A DNA stretch of 46,482 nt. Source: Gilliamella sp. N-G2 (GTDB lineage: Bacteria; Pseudomonadota; Gammaproteobacteria; Enterobacterales; Orbaceae). A program made the position numbers and the translations under genes. Numbering within the stretch: position 1 is the first letter of the stretch; each line of letters opens with the position of its first letter. The stretch spans positions 1-46,482 of the forward strand of contig NZ_NAST01000020.1 in the NCBI RefSeq assembly GCF_002142215.1, in the 5' to 3' direction. The notes beneath the pieces were generated by a model. The model was not told the DNA's origin. It did no database searches and was given only the letters and a program-made list of their open reading frames with translations. Positions 16,939 to 30,553 of this stretch are shown here, in pieces.

Positions 16939-17748
16939 TTAATCTAAATCAAATTGTGCCCAGATCGGTGCATGGTCAGATGGTTTTTCCATACCGCGAA
17001 TATCATAATCGATACCGGTTTGCTGACAATATTGCTGTAACTTTTGGCTGGCTAATATTAAATCAATTCTTAATCCAGTTTCACTATCAAATCCTTTAGA
17101 ACGATAATCAAACCATGAATATCTTTGCGATTCAGGATTAGCATGACGATAAGTATCAGTATAACCAAGAGACATTAAATTATTTATCCATTCACGCTCT
17201 TCAGGCAAAAAAGAACATTTACCAGTACGCAACCACCGTTTACGACTTTCATCAGAAATACCGATATCTAAATCAGTTGGACAAATATTCATATCCCCCA
17301 TAATTAAGGATAATTGACTATTAAGTTGCTGGCTTTGTATATACTGATTTAAATCCTGATAAAATTTACGTTTAGCAGGGTATTTGATTTCATGGTGTAA
17401 ACTTTCTCCCTGAGGAAAATAACCATTGATAACGATTAAATTACCTTGGCTAGTCGGTAATTCAGCCATAATTAATCGACATTGTGCACCTTCCTCATCA
17501 GTTGGAAAACCACATTGGACTGATAATGGTTTTTGCTTAGTCAATAATGCCACGCCATAATGCCCTTTTTGACCATGATAATGTAAGTGATAACCGAACT
17601 GTGCTAGTTCCTCAATTGGAAATTGATCGTTATGAACTTTGGTTTCTTGCAAGCCAATGATATCTGGCTGATGTTTATCAATAATCGCTGCTAATTGGTG
17701 AATTCTTGCCCGAAGGCTATTAATGTTAAATGAGATAACTTTAATCAT
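16939..17748 (-). CDS. xthA: Exodeoxyribonuclease III (AP endonuclease)
   Basis: This 269-residue protein has near-identical length to E. coli XthA (268 aa). Metal and catalytic motifs are visible: F-N-I-N-S-L-R-A-R near the N-terminus, L-Q-E-T-K-V (catalytic Glu), [15 protein letters not shown] (catalytic Asp-Asn pair) and the C-terminal S-D-H-A-P-I-W. It cleaves DNA at abasic sites and removes 3' blocks. It is the first gene of the xthA-xseA pair and divergent from tyrA across about 110 bp, which should hold both promoters. Confidence 0.97.
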   Translation of the reverse strand: MIKVISFNINSLRARIHQLAAIIDKHQPDIIGLQETKVHNDQFPIEELAQFGYHLHYHGQKGHYGVALLTKQKPLSVQCGFPTDEEGAQCRLIMAELPTSQGNLIVINGYFPQGESLHHEIKYPAKRKFYQDLNQYIQSQQLNSQLSLIMGDMNICPTDLDIGISDESRKRWLRTGKCSFLPEEREWINNLMSLGYTDTYRHANPESQRYSWFDYRSKGFDSETGLRIDLILASQKLQQYCQQTGIDYDIRGMEKPSDHAPIWAQFDLD

Positions 17749-17860
17749 AAATTTATTGTATTTGATTTAATTTTGCTATTAACCCATGCTACCAAAAATA
17801 CGTTATACTGTTAAGCAATTACAGTAAAAGCTATAACTTGTGATAAAGGATCCAGCAAAT

Positions 17861-18982
17861 ATGTCAAAGGAATTACTTGCATTGCGCAATAAAATTGATG
17901 AAGTAGATAAATCGATTTTATCTTTAATTAGTCAGCGACTAGCATTAGTGGCCGAAGTTGGTGAAGTGAAAAGCGAGCATGGAATTCCAATTTACGATCC
18001 AAAACGTGAAGCGGATATGTTAACTAAACGGAAACAAGAAGCCGAAGATTTAGGTATATCACCAGCGCTAATTGAAGATATTTTACGTCGTTTAATGCGT
18101 GAGTCTTATATTAGTGAAAATGATAAAGGGTTCAAAAAAGTTTACTCCGGTAAAGGATCAATTGTTATTATTGGTGGTAATGGTCAAATGGGCCGACTAT
18201 TTGCCAGATTATTTACCTTATCTGGTTACCAAGTCAAAACACTAGGCTCAAAAACAATGCATCAAGCTGCAGAAGTAGTCGCTGATGCAGCTGCAGTTAT
18301 TGTGACAGTGCCTATCAACAAAACTTGTGAAATAATTGAACAATTACCACCACTACCTAAAGATTGCATTTTAACTGATTTTACTTCAATCAAAGTCAAA
18401 CCGTTACAAGCTATGTTAGCTAAGCATACTGGTCCTGTCGTTGGCTTACATCCTATGTTCGGCCCTGATGTACCTAATTTAGCTAAACAAGTTATTGTTT
18501 ACTGCCAAGGACGATACCCGGAACAATACCAATGGTTAATTGAACAAATGCGGATTTGGGGAGCAAATTTATGTGCGATTGATGCAAAAGAGCATGATAA
18601 ATGCATGTCATTTATTCAAGCATTGCGTCATTTTACTTCATTCTCATATGGTGTGAATTTACAACGCGAACACGCTGATTTAGAACAGCTAATTACCCTA
18701 TCATCACCAATTTATCGACTTGAATTAATGATGGTAGGCCGTTTATTTGCTCAGGATCCAGAACTTTATGCCGATATCATCATGGCATCAGATGCCAATA
18801 TTGAATTAATTAAACGTTACTATCAATGTTTTGGGCAAATGGTTAAATTAATCGAACAAAGAGATAAAACCAAATTTATTGAGAATTTTAATGAAGTAAC
18901 AAAATGGTTTGGTAAATATGCCGAGCGTTTTATTAAAGAAAGCCAAGTGTTATTGAAATTTGCTAACGACAATCGAGAATAG
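17861..18982 (+). CDS. tyrA: Bifunctional chorismate mutase / prephenate dehydrogenase
   Basis: I chose ATG 17861 over the upstream GTG 17840 because AAAGGA sits about 10 bases before it and the product is then 373 residues, the E. coli TyrA length. The N-terminal 90 residues are an AroQ chorismate mutase ([17 protein letters not shown]). An NAD-binding Rossmann fold follows ([10 protein letters not shown]), then the catalytic G-L-H-P-M-F-G-P-D and [13 protein letters not shown]. It makes 4-hydroxyphenylpyruvate for tyrosine. No aroF or pheA is adjacent, unlike in E. coli. I saw no TyrR-type operator. Confidence 0.97.
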   Translation: MSKELLALRNKIDEVDKSILSLISQRLALVAEVGEVKSEHGIPIYDPKREADMLTKRKQEAEDLGISPALIEDILRRLMRESYISENDKGFKKVYSGKGSIVIIGGNGQMGRLFARLFTLSGYQVKTLGSKTMHQAAEVVADAAAVIVTVPINKTCEIIEQLPPLPKDCILTDFTSIKVKPLQAMLAKHTGPVVGLHPMFGPDVPNLAKQVIVYCQGRYPEQYQWLIEQMRIWGANLCAIDAKEHDKCMSFIQALRHFTSFSYGVNLQREHADLEQLITLSSPIYRLELMMVGRLFAQDPELYADIIMASDANIELIKRYYQCFGQMVKLIEQRDKTKFIENFNEVTKWFGKYAERFIKESQVLLKFANDNRE

Positions 18983-19072
18983 TTTAGCTAAGTTCCTTTG
19001 TAAAACACTGATAACGTTAATATGATAACGCCGGAAATAAGTTAAATAAAAAATTCTGTATGAGGGAATAAC

Positions 19073-20410
19073 ATGTCTAATCGGAAATATTTTGGGACAG
19101 ATGGTATTCGAGGAAAAGTTGGGAAATATCCTATAACGCCTGATTTTGCTCTCAAATTAGGTTGGGCTGCTGGGCGAATACTGGCTAAAGATGGTGTAAA
19201 AAAAGTAATCATAGGTAAAGATACTCGCATTTCAGGTTACATGCTGGAATCAGCATTAGAAGCCGGATTTGCTTCGGCTGGGGTTGCCGCCGCTTTTACT
19301 GGCCCAATGCCAACGCCGGCGATTGCCTATCTAACTCGCACGTTTCGTGCTGATGCTGGTGTTGTCATTTCTGCGTCACATAATCCTTTCTATGATAATG
19401 GTATTAAGTTTTTCTCAAACGAAGGGCGCAAACTTGATGATGCAATTGAGTTAGAAATCGAGGCGCAACTTGAAAAAGAGATCGATTGCGTCGAATCAAA
19501 ACAATTAGGTCGGGCCAGTCGAATAACTGATGCTGCTGGTCGGTATATTGAATTTTGTAAAAGTACTTTTGATCATGATTTAAGTTTATCAGGCCTAAAA
19601 ATTGTGGTGGATTGTGCTAATGGTGCCACCTATCACATTGCCCCGAAAGTATTGCGTGAGCTTGGCGCTAAAGTAATCAAAATTGGTTGTGACCCTGATG
19701 GCGTGAATATTAATGAAAATTGTGGTGCCACTGATGTAAAAGCTTTAACTGAGAGAGTTATCAGTGAAAAAGCCAATTTAGGTTTCGCCCTTGATGGTGA
19801 TGGTGACCGTATTATTATGGTTGACCATAAAGGTAATAAAATTGATGGTGACTTAATTATTTATATCATTGCTCGAGAAGCGTTAAGACAGGGTCAGCTA
19901 AAAGGTGGAGTGGTCGGTACGCTAATGAGTAATATGGGGCTGGAAATCGCCCTTAAAAATCTTGGTATTCCATTTGTAAGAGCAAAAGTCGGCGATAGAT
20001 ATGTACTTGAAATGCTAGTTGAAAAAAATTGGCGGTTAGGCGCTGAAAATTCAGGTCACGTTCTACTGCTAGATAAAACCACTACCGGTGATGGCATTGT
20101 TGCTGGCTTACAAGTTTTAGCTGCAATGGTACGCAATGATATGTCATTAGCTGATTTATGTAGTGGTATGACAATGTTGCCCCAAGTATTAATTAATGTC
20201 CGATTCTCTGGTAAACATGATCCATTAACGAATCCTGAAGTTAAATCAGCCATTGAACAAGCTGAACAACAACTTGTTAATAATGGGCGAGTACTCATTC
20301 GTAAATCAGGCACAGAGCCTCTTATTAGAGTGATGGTTGAAGGTAGCAATCAATCACAAGTTCAGCAACTTGCGGAACAAATTGCTAATGCAGTTAAACA
20401 ATCAAATTAG
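19073..20410 (+). CDS. glmM: Phosphoglucosamine mutase
   Basis: This 445-residue protein is identical in length to E. coli GlmM. It converts glucosamine-6-phosphate to glucosamine-1-phosphate for UDP-GlcNAc, peptidoglycan and LPS. The phospho-serine is S102 in I-S-A-S-H-N-P; the metal loop is D-G-D-G-D-R and the phosphate-binding C-terminal motif [12 protein letters not shown]. coli has it after folP; here it lies between tyrA and the atp operon. Confidence 0.98.
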   Translation: MSNRKYFGTDGIRGKVGKYPITPDFALKLGWAAGRILAKDGVKKVIIGKDTRISGYMLESALEAGFASAGVAAAFTGPMPTPAIAYLTRTFRADAGVVISASHNPFYDNGIKFFSNEGRKLDDAIELEIEAQLEKEIDCVESKQLGRASRITDAAGRYIEFCKSTFDHDLSLSGLKIVVDCANGATYHIAPKVLRELGAKVIKIGCDPDGVNINENCGATDVKALTERVISEKANLGFALDGDGDRIIMVDHKGNKIDGDLIIYIIAREALRQGQLKGGVVGTLMSNMGLEIALKNLGIPFVRAKVGDRYVLEMLVEKNWRLGAENSGHVLLLDKTTTGDGIVAGLQVLAAMVRNDMSLADLCSGMTMLPQVLINVRFSGKHDPLTNPEVKSAIEQAEQQLVNNGRVLIRKSGTEPLIRVMVEGSNQSQVQQLAEQIANAVKQSN

Positions 20411-20536
20411 CCTATTTTTTCTACATTAATTAGGCAATTGGTGAAAATTATTTCTAATAAAGTGAGTAATAAAGCTGTTATTCTTTACGCAAAATTAGTA
20501 AAAAGTGTCTAAATTCTTTATTTTTTTAATCAGTTG

Positions 20537-20567
20537 TTGACTTAATATAGGCAATTAGGTTTAAAAT
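20537..20567 (+). promoter_or_regulatory. Candidate promoter of the atp operon
   Basis: TTGACT (20537-20542) is followed by TAAAAT (20562-20567) across a 19-base spacer (18 if TTAAAA is used), about 100 bp before atpB. The spacer is long, so confidence is moderate. Confidence 0.45.
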
Positions 20568-20655
20568 AACAGCTTCGGTTATTGCAGTAATTGTTTATAC
20601 CTTTTAAGGTAAAAAATATAACAAGCTGTAGTTTTTATTTTTAGAAAATAGGTAA

Positions 20656-21714
<1,059 letters not shown>

Positions 21715-21738
21715 TAATAATTTAAGAGGAATTGTCTC

Positions 21739-22209
21739 ATGAATATGAACGCAACTCTCCTCGGCCAAGCAATTACATTTGTATTGTTTGTTTGGTTCTG
21801 TATGAAGTTTGTTTGGCCACCCGTTATCCGAGCGATTGAAAAACGCCAAAAAGAGATAGCAGATGGACTTGCTTCAGCAGAAACAGCAAAAAAAGATTTG
21901 GAATTAGCCAAAGCAAATACATCTGACATAATGCAACAGGCTAAGGTTGAGGCTAATGCAATTATTGAGCAAGCGAATAAACGCAAAGCAGCCATTCTTG
22001 AAGAAGCACAACAAGAAGCTTCTCGTGAAAAAGAAAGGATTGTTGCTCAAGGACTTGCTGAAGTTGAAGCTGAGCGCAAACGCGCTAGAGAAGAGCTTAA
22101 ACAACAAGTCGCTACACTCGCTATTGCCGGTGCAGAAAAAATTATTGAACGTTCTGTTAATGAAGCCGCTAACAGCGACATCATTGATAAACTCGTAGCT
22201 GAACTATAA
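21739..22209 (+). CDS. atpF: ATP synthase F0 subunit b
   Basis: This 156-residue protein is the same length as in E. coli. One N-terminal membrane helix ([12 protein letters not shown]) is followed by [16 protein letters not shown] and a long charged coiled coil that forms the peripheral stalk. The start M-N-M-N-A-T matches the E. coli N-terminus, favouring ATG 21739 over 21745. Confidence 0.98.
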   Translation: MNMNATLLGQAITFVLFVWFCMKFVWPPVIRAIEKRQKEIADGLASAETAKKDLELAKANTSDIMQQAKVEANAIIEQANKRKAAILEEAQQEASREKERIVAQGLAEVEAERKRAREELKQQVATLAIAGAEKIIERSVNEAANSDIIDKLVAEL

Positions 22210-22222
22210 GGAGAATAGAGCA

Positions 22223-22756
22223 ATGGCTGACTTAATTACGATTGCTCGCCCTTATGCTAAAGCCGCTTTCGACTTTGCTGTTGAAAAAAATAGCATCGAA
22301 TCATGGCACAAAATGTTGGTGTTAACATCTGAAGTGAGCAAAGATGCTCAAATAAGAAGTATCTTAACATCTGACATGAAAACTGATTCAGTGGCTAACT
22401 TACTCATCAATATCTGTAAAGATGTATTAGATGAGTTTAGCACTAATTTTATTAAAGTTATGGCTGAAAACAAACGTTTATCTCTTCTTCCTGAAGTGTT
22501 AAGTTTGTTTGAGCAATACTGTTTAGATAAAGAAGCACAAGCAGATGTTGAGGTTATTTCTGCTAATGAGCTTACCAGTGAACAACTTGATAAAATTTCT
22601 GTCGCAGTCGAAAAACGTTTATCACGAAAAGTAAAACTAAAATGTCATATTGATAAATCGCTCATTTCTGGTTTTATTATTCGTACGGGCGATATGGTTA
22701 TTGATAGTAGTATCAGAGGGCGTCTAAATCGACTAAATGACGCTCTACAGTCTTAA
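22223..22756 (+). CDS. atpH: ATP synthase F1 subunit delta
   Basis: This 177-residue protein is the same length as in E. coli. The conserved start [13 protein letters not shown] and the C-terminal R-L-S-R-K-V and [12 protein letters not shown] are present. It links F1 to the b-subunit stalk. It lies between atpF and atpA with short spacers. Confidence 0.97.
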   Translation: MADLITIARPYAKAAFDFAVEKNSIESWHKMLVLTSEVSKDAQIRSILTSDMKTDSVANLLINICKDVLDEFSTNFIKVMAENKRLSLLPEVLSLFEQYCLDKEAQADVEVISANELTSEQLDKISVAVEKRLSRKVKLKCHIDKSLISGFIIRTGDMVIDSSIRGRLNRLNDALQS

Positions 22757-22767
22757 GGGGACTGATA

Positions 22768-24309
22768 ATGCAGCTAAATTCAACTGAAATAAGTGAACTA
22801 ATTAAAGAGCGGATAGCTCAGTTCAATATTGTGAGTGATGCTCACAATGAAGGAACTATCATATCTGTAAGTGATGGTATTCTTCGAATCCACGGATTAA
22901 CTGATGTAATGCAAGGTGAAATGATTGCATTACCAGGCAACCGTTATGCAATGGCATTAAACCTTGAAAGAGATTCTGTTGGTGCTGTGGTCATGGGACC
23001 ATACGAAGACTTATCTGAAGGGATGAAAGTGCAATGTACTGGACGTATTTTACAGGTACCAGTAGGTGATGGTTTATTAGGCCGTGTTATTAATACTCTC
23101 GGTGAACCAATTGATGGTAAAGGTTCAATTCAACATGATGGATTTTCGCCAGTAGAAGTGGTTGCTCCAGGTGTTATCGACCGTCAATCAGTTGACCAAG
23201 CATTACAAACTGGTTATAAAGCAGTTGACTCAATGATTCCAATCGGTCGTGGTCAACGTGAACTTATCATCGGTGACCGTCAAACTGGTAAAACCGCATT
23301 AGCAATTGATGCCATTATTAATCAACGTGATTCTGGGGTTAAATGTATCTATGTAGCAATCGGTCAAAAACAATCAACTATTGCTAACGTAGTGCGTAAA
23401 CTTGAAGAGCATGGTGCACTTAAAAACACAATTGTGGTGGTGGCATCAGCATCTGAATCTGCAGCATTACAATACTTAGCACCTTACGCTGGTTGCGCCA
23501 TGGGCGAATACTTCCGTGATCGCGGTCAAGATGCATTAATTGTTTATGATGATTTATCAAAACAAGCGGTTGCTTATCGTCAAATTTCATTATTACTTCG
23601 TCGTCCACCTGGACGTGAAGCTTACCCTGGTGATGTATTCTATCTTCACTCTCGTTTACTTGAACGTGCAGCTCGTGTTAACGAAGCTTATGTTGAGGAA
23701 TTCACTAAAGGCGAAGTAAAAGGTAAAACAGGTTCATTAACTGCATTACCAATTATCGAAACTCAAGCAGGTGACGTTTCAGCGTTCGTACCAACTAACG
23801 TAATTTCGATTACTGATGGTCAGATCTTCCTTGAAACTAGCTTATTTAACTCAGGTATTCGCCCAGCGGTAAACCCAGGTATTTCGGTTTCTCGTGTTGG
23901 TGGTGCTGCGCAAACTAAGATAATGAAAAAATTATCTGGTGGTATTCGTACTGCTCTTGCACAATATCGTGAATTAGCAGCATTCTCACAATTTGCCTCT
24001 GACTTAGATGAAGCAACAAGAAACCAATTAAGCCATGGTGAAAAAGTAACTGAATTACTCAAACAAAAGCAATACTCACCAATGACTGTTGCTGAGCAAT
24101 CAATTGTACTTTACGCTGCTGAGCGTGGTTATCTTGAAGATGTTGAACTTGCTAAAGTATTATCATTTGAAACAGCACTTCTTGCTTATGCCCATAGTCA
24201 ATATGCCGATTTTGTTAAGCAAATCGACGAAACAGGCAATTACAATGATGAGATTGAAAACAAGTTAAAAGCAATGCTTGAAAGCTTTAAATCAACTCAA
24301 ACTTGGTAA
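22768..24309 (+). CDS. atpA: ATP synthase F1 subunit alpha
   Basis: This 513-residue protein is equal in length to the E. coli subunit. Walker A is G-D-R-Q-T-G-K-T-A; the arginine-finger region is S-R-V-G-G-A-A-Q. The N-terminal beta-barrel, nucleotide domain and helical C-terminal domain are all intact. It forms the non-catalytic nucleotide sites of the F1 hexamer. Codon use is more biased than in flanking genes, as expected for a highly expressed gene. Confidence 0.98.
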   Translation: MQLNSTEISELIKERIAQFNIVSDAHNEGTIISVSDGILRIHGLTDVMQGEMIALPGNRYAMALNLERDSVGAVVMGPYEDLSEGMKVQCTGRILQVPVGDGLLGRVINTLGEPIDGKGSIQHDGFSPVEVVAPGVIDRQSVDQALQTGYKAVDSMIPIGRGQRELIIGDRQTGKTALAIDAIINQRDSGVKCIYVAIGQKQSTIANVVRKLEEHGALKNTIVVVASASESAALQYLAPYAGCAMGEYFRDRGQDALIVYDDLSKQAVAYRQISLLLRRPPGREAYPGDVFYLHSRLLERAARVNEAYVEEFTKGEVKGKTGSLTALPIIETQAGDVSAFVPTNVISITDGQIFLETSLFNSGIRPAVNPGISVSRVGGAAQTKIMKKLSGGIRTALAQYRELAAFSQFASDLDEATRNQLSHGEKVTELLKQKQYSPMTVAEQSIVLYAAERGYLEDVELAKVLSFETALLAYAHSQYADFVKQIDETGNYNDEIENKLKAMLESFKSTQTW

Positions 24310-24323
24310 GGGTGAGGTAACAA

Positions 24324-25193
24324 ATGGCTAATGCAAAAGAAATTAGAACGAAAATTGCCAGTATCCAAAGTACGCAAAAAATCACCAAAGCGATGGAAAT
24401 GGTAGCTAATTCTAAAATGCGTAAAACGCAAGATAGAATGGCGGCTAGTCGTCCATACGCTGAAATGATTCGTGAAGTAATTGGACATTTAGCGTTAGCT
24501 CAAATAGGCACTAAACATCCTTATCTGGAAGAAAGGGATGTTAAGCGAGTTGGCTATCTTATCATTTCAACCGATCGTGGTTTATGTGGTGGATTAAATA
24601 TCAATCTTTTCAAAACTGTTATTGCTGATATGTCAGCATGGCAAGAGAAAGGCGTTGAAGCAGATGTCGCTTTAATTGGTTCTCGAGGTGTTTCGTTTTT
24701 CTCTTCAGTAAAAACCAACATCTTAACCCAAGTAACCAATTTAGGTGATGAACCAACTTTATCTGATTTAATTGGTCCGGTAAAAACAATGCTTGAGGCA
24801 TATGACAACGGTAAAATTGATAAACTATATATTGTAACCAATAAGTTTATTAACACAATGTCGCAAAAGCCAACAATACAGCAATTATTACCATTACCGG
24901 CTTCAGAAGATAAAGAACTTAAAGCTTCATCATGGGATTATATTTATGAGCCTGATGCAAAATCATTATTAGATGTGATTTTACGTCGTTATATTGAATC
25001 ACAAGTCTATCAAGCGGTGGTTGACAATTTAGCGAGTGAACAAGCAGCAAGAATGGTGGCCATGAAGGCAGCAACCGATAACGGTGCAAATTTAATTAAT
25101 GAATTACAAATTGTGTATAACAAAGCCCGTCAAGGTGCGATCACAAATGAATTAATTGATATTGTATCTGGTGCAGCTGCTGTTTCAGGTTAG
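24324..25193 (+). CDS. atpG: ATP synthase F1 subunit gamma
   Basis: This 289-residue protein (287 in E. coli) has the N-terminal helix [23 protein letters not shown] and C-terminal [16 protein letters not shown], which form the rotating shaft coiled coil. The D-R-G-L-C-G-G-L-N motif is present. Confidence 0.98.
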   Translation: MANAKEIRTKIASIQSTQKITKAMEMVANSKMRKTQDRMAASRPYAEMIREVIGHLALAQIGTKHPYLEERDVKRVGYLIISTDRGLCGGLNINLFKTVIADMSAWQEKGVEADVALIGSRGVSFFSSVKTNILTQVTNLGDEPTLSDLIGPVKTMLEAYDNGKIDKLYIVTNKFINTMSQKPTIQQLLPLPASEDKELKASSWDYIYEPDAKSLLDVILRRYIESQVYQAVVDNLASEQAARMVAMKAATDNGANLINELQIVYNKARQGAITNELIDIVSGAAAVSG

Positions 25194-25213
25194 TGCTAAA
25201 TATTGGCTTATAG

Positions 25214-26623
<1,410 letters not shown>

Positions 26624-26649
26624 GAGATTTATAGAACGGAGAGAGCATT

Positions 26650-27075
26650 ATGGCACTAACTTCCTATCAATTAGAAGTTGTTAGTGCTGAATCTCACCTT
26701 TTTTCAGGTGATGTTCAGCGAATCAGAGTTACAGGACGAGAAGGTGAACTTGGAATTTATCCTGGTCACACTCCGTTACTGACAACCATTAAACCGGGAA
26801 TGGTCGGGATTGTTAAAGCCGATGGACAAGAAGAGTTTATTTATCTATCTGGTGGTATTTTAGAAGTACAACCAACCATGGTAACAATCTTAGCTGATAC
26901 CGCGATTCGTGGTGAAGACTTGGATGAAGCAAGGGCACAAGAAGCAGTAAGACAAGCGCAAGAACACATTAATCATCCTAGCGATGATATGTCTTTTGCT
27001 CAAGCATCTGCTGAACTTTCTAAAGCCTTAGCAAAAATACGAGTTATTGAGTTAACTCGCCGTATAGGTCAATAA
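26650..27075 (+). CDS. atpC: ATP synthase F1 subunit epsilon
   Basis: This 141-residue protein (139 in E. coli) has an N-terminal beta-sandwich ([15 protein letters not shown]) and a C-terminal helical hairpin that can inhibit hydrolysis. It is the last gene of the operon and is followed by a terminator. Confidence 0.97.
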   Translation: MALTSYQLEVVSAESHLFSGDVQRIRVTGREGELGIYPGHTPLLTTIKPGMVGIVKADGQEEFIYLSGGILEVQPTMVTILADTAIRGEDLDEARAQEAVRQAQEHINHPSDDMSFAQASAELSKALAKIRVIELTRRIGQ

Positions 27076-27101
27076 GGATATTGATAGCTAAACTAGGCAA
27101 T

Positions 27102-27136
27102 AAAGGGCTACAAATTAATAAATTGTAGCCTTTTTT
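27102..27136 (+). terminator. Terminator of the atp operon
   Basis: GGCTACAA (27106-27113) pairs with TTGTAGCC (27123-27130) and is followed by six T residues, 30 bp after the atpC stop. Confidence 0.92.
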
Positions 27137-27196
27137 ATTATTTACTGAACGACTATTTGAATTATCATTACCTAAAAGGCGTAATTTTTACCTCTG

Positions 27197-27214
27197 AAAA
27201 ACCCCTTTCCTCAA
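27197..27214 (+). repeat. Dispersed 18-bp motif, copy 1
   Basis: AAAAACCCCTTTCCTCAA is identical to 41406-41423, and both copies are followed by a T-rich run. Both lie downstream of operon terminators (atp and lysS). A related CCCCTTT-A-CCT arm is at 2254. Confidence 0.6.
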
Positions 27215-27332
27215 AATTTTTATAAACTATTGGCATTTTATTTAGTTATAAAAAGTTACTATTTAATCATGGCTAGATTTATTAATAGCAATCAGCGATA
27301 ATCTGATTAATTCTATTAATATTAATGTAACT

Positions 27333-30300
27333 ATGTTCACCATTTATCATTCTAATCAAGTCGATTTACTCAAAACATTAGTCAGCGAGTTAATGCGCAG
27401 AGATCCGCTAGAACAGGTTTTTATGCCTGATATGGTTATGGTGCAAAGCCAAGGTATGGCACAATGGTTACAAATTGAATTAGCCAATGATCTAGGGATA
27501 GTTGCTAATGTTGATTTTCTTTTTCCAAGCCAATTTATCTGGCAGTTATACCAAACTCTGTTACCTAATTCACCTCAGGAAAATAGTTATAATGTCGAAT
27601 CAATGACTTGGCGTTTGTATTATCTATTGCCAAAAATTATCGAGCGACCTGAATTTGATACCATTAAACATTATCTTAATATTGATAAAGAAGAACGAAA
27701 ACAGTATCAACTAGCGACTCGAATCGCACAATTATTTGACCAATATTTAGTTTATCGCCCTGACTGGTTAGCCAAATGGGAAAGCAAGCAAACGGTAGCT
27801 GAACTAAATCATCATCCAGATGAAATCTGGCAATCTGAATTATGGCGACAACTAATTGCAATTAGTCAACCTTATCATCGTGCCAATATCTATCAGCAAA
27901 TGTTAGACATTTTGTTAGATAATGATTTCGATCGCACAAGATTAAAATCGTTACCGAAACGAGTCTATATTTTTGGTATTACCTCACTACCACCAATTTA
28001 TTTATCATTATTATCAACACTTGGTCAACACATTGATGTCCATTTAATGTTTAATAATCCTTGCAAATGGTATTGGGGCGATATTGTAGAAAAACAGCTA
28101 TCAGAGATCCAAAATACACCTGATAATATTCCTAACCCATTATTAACATCTTGGGGTAAGTTAGGACGAGATAACCTATTTTTATTGCAGGAATTCAATA
28201 ATAAACAAGACATTGATATTTTTGTCGATCATGAGCGAAAATGTTTATTAGATTCAATTCAGCAAGATATTTTAGAACTTTATCAAACCAGTGATGTAAA
28301 AGCGCCGATAAAGAAAACAGATAGATCCGTAACCTTCCACGCTTGCCATAGTGAACAGCGCGAGGTCGAAGTACTTTATGATTATCTATTATCTGCATTT
28401 GATGCCGATCCAACACTTGAATTACGTGATTGTATTGTCATGGTTTCAGATATCGATAAATATGTACCCTATATTCGGTCAGTATTCGGTAACGCTGAAG
28501 GACAACGCTATCTACCATTCACAATTTCCGATCAAAAAGCTCGCAACATTGATCGAATGGTGCAAGGATTTTTTGCTATTTTAAACTTTACTGAAAGCCG
28601 CTTTACCGCTGAAGAGTTATTTAATCTACTTGAAATTCCAGCCATTGCTGAAAAGTTTGCCATAAGTGAGTCACAACTAACTTTATTACATACTTGGATT
28701 ATTGAATCAGGTATTCGTTTTGGTCTAGAAAATGCTCACAGTTGGCTATTTGGCCTTGAACGGTTATTACTTGGTTATACCATGAATAGTGAACAAGGTG
28801 GTTGGCAACAGATATTAGCTTATGATGGTGCTACCGGCTTAGATGCTGAATTAATCGGTCAGTTAGCAGAATTTATAAAATCGGTGCGTAAATGGTTAAC
28901 CATTCTCAGTGAAGATAAGCCATTAACTGAATGGCAAGGCTGCTGTATTGAACTGATTAATGATTTTTTTGTTAGTAATGACTCACGTGAATCAATTTTA
29001 TTAATGATTCAAGAAGAGTGGCAAAAACTGATTAGCAGTGGTTTAAATGCTAATTTTACCGATCAAATTTCAATAACTATTTTACATGATGCGATGCAAT
29101 CACGATTGGAGCAAAATCATCTAGCCCATCGTTTTTTAGTCGGTAAAATAAACTTTTGTACTATGATGCCAATGCGTTCGATTCCTTTTAAATTAGTATG
29201 TTTATTAGGTATGAATGATGGTGATTATCCAAGAACATCTTTACCTTTAGATTTTGACTTAATTGCTCAAAATCCTCGTCGAGGTGATCGTAGTCGACGT
29301 ATTGATGACCGTTATCTGTTTTTGGAAGCTATTTTATCTGCACAAGATCAACTCTATATCAGTTATATCGGTCGAGATATGAAAGACGATAGCGAACGTT
29401 ATCCGTCAGTATTAGTCGATGAGCTTTGGGATTATATTGTGCAGTATTATCATGATGCTACTGATAAAGATTCTGATAAAAAAACGCCTTTAATTGATAA
29501 TTTAAGAACGTTGCATACTCGCACACCATTTAATCCTCAAAATTTCTTAAATGAACCTAAAAGTTATGCTGATGAGTGGTTACCTGCCGCGTTAAAAGCG
29601 GGAGAAAACCAATCATTTATCAGCGATATTAGCAAAGTCATTATGGATAATATCAATCTAGATGAATTAAAACGTTTTTATCAACACTCTATTCGGTTTT
29701 TCTTACAAAAACGCTTTAATTTTTATGTCAATTATTTAGATGACACCTTGCCCGATGCTGAAAACTTTAGCCTAGATAACTTAAAACGCTATCAACTTAA
29801 TCTACAAATTTTAAATGAAATGATTGCTAAGGACTCGCAAGGCTGTGATAACTTTTACCAACGGCTTAAGCTAACAGGTGAGTTACCCGACGGTGCATTT
29901 GGTGAGATTATTTATGATGAACTGTGTGAAGCACTGCAACCTTTAGCCAATAAAATCATTGAAGAGAGAACTAATCCATCAACCTTAGAGGTAAATTTAA
30001 CTATTTCGATAGATGAACAACATTATCAATTACAAGGTTGGCTAACCCACATTCAAGCAGATGGTCTTTTAACTTGGCGCCCAGCTAAACTCTCGATTCG
30101 TGATGGTATGTCATTATGGATTGATCACTTAATTTATTGTATTTTGAATTGGGATAAAACCGACAGCCAAAGTCGCTTATATGGCCGAGAAGACAACCAA
30201 TGGCGATTTTTACACATTGATGCCCCACAAGCGTTAACCCTATTAACGGATCTCGTTGAAGGTTTTATAAAAGGTGTCAACCAACCACTATTAATGCCAT

Positions 30301-30542
30301 TACAAAGCGCATGGAGCTGGTTGCTTGCTGCATATAATCCAAAAACTGGACAAATTGAACTCAGTGAAAAAGCAATAAGCAAATTATTAACCACTTGGCA
30401 AGGTGGCCAATTTCTTACCGCAGAATGTGATAGTTATTACGCAAGGCTTTATCCCGAATTAACCGATGATCTAATAGAACAAATAATACAGTTTGCTCAG
30501 CGATATTTATTGCCGATATTATTACATCAAGTCGAAGAATAG
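27333..30542 (+). CDS. recC: Exodeoxyribonuclease V gamma subunit RecC
   Basis: This 1069-residue protein is somewhat shorter than E. coli RecC (1122 aa). N-terminal features match: Y-H-S-N, V-Q-S-Q-G-M-A-Q-W-L-Q, N-V-D-F, F-D-Q-Y-L-V-Y-R-P-D-W-L-A and the middle block V-C-L-L-G-M-N-D-G-D-Y-P-R with P-R-R-G-D-R-S-R-R-I-D-D-R-Y-L-F. RecC is the scaffold of RecBCD, splits the DNA strands and recognises Chi; it has no helicase motif of its own. The usual neighbours ptrA, recB and recD are absent on the downstream side; yjjV follows after 11 bp. The upstream 257 bp hold the atp terminator and no other gene. Confidence 0.96.
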   Translation: MFTIYHSNQVDLLKTLVSELMRRDPLEQVFMPDMVMVQSQGMAQWLQIELANDLGIVANVDFLFPSQFIWQLYQTLLPNSPQENSYNVESMTWRLYYLLPKIIERPEFDTIKHYLNIDKEERKQYQLATRIAQLFDQYLVYRPDWLAKWESKQTVAELNHHPDEIWQSELWRQLIAISQPYHRANIYQQMLDILLDNDFDRTRLKSLPKRVYIFGITSLPPIYLSLLSTLGQHIDVHLMFNNPCKWYWGDIVEKQLSEIQNTPDNIPNPLLTSWGKLGRDNLFLLQEFNNKQDIDIFVDHERKCLLDSIQQDILELYQTSDVKAPIKKTDRSVTFHACHSEQREVEVLYDYLLSAFDADPTLELRDCIVMVSDIDKYVPYIRSVFGNAEGQRYLPFTISDQKARNIDRMVQGFFAILNFTESRFTAEELFNLLEIPAIAEKFAISESQLTLLHTWIIESGIRFGLENAHSWLFGLERLLLGYTMNSEQGGWQQILAYDGATGLDAELIGQLAEFIKSVRKWLTILSEDKPLTEWQGCCIELINDFFVSNDSRESILLMIQEEWQKLISSGLNANFTDQISITILHDAMQSRLEQNHLAHRFLVGKINFCTMMPMRSIPFKLVCLLGMNDGDYPRTSLPLDFDLIAQNPRRGDRSRRIDDRYLFLEAILSAQDQLYISYIGRDMKDDSERYPSVLVDELWDYIVQYYHDATDKDSDKKTPLIDNLRTLHTRTPFNPQNFLNEPKSYADEWLPAALKAGENQSFISDISKVIMDNINLDELKRFYQHSIRFFLQKRFNFYVNYLDDTLPDAENFSLDNLKRYQLNLQILNEMIAKDSQGCDNFYQRLKLTGELPDGAFGEIIYDELCEALQPLANKIIEERTNPSTLEVNLTISIDEQHYQLQGWLTHIQADGLLTWRPAKLSIRDGMSLWIDHLIYCILNWDKTDSQSRLYGREDNQWRFLHIDAPQALTLLTDLVEGFIKGVNQPLLMPLQSAWSWLLAAYNPKTGQIELSEKAISKLLTTWQGGQFLTAECDSYYARLYPELTDDLIEQIIQFAQRYLLPILLHQVEE

Positions 30543-30553
30543 GAGGAGGCACT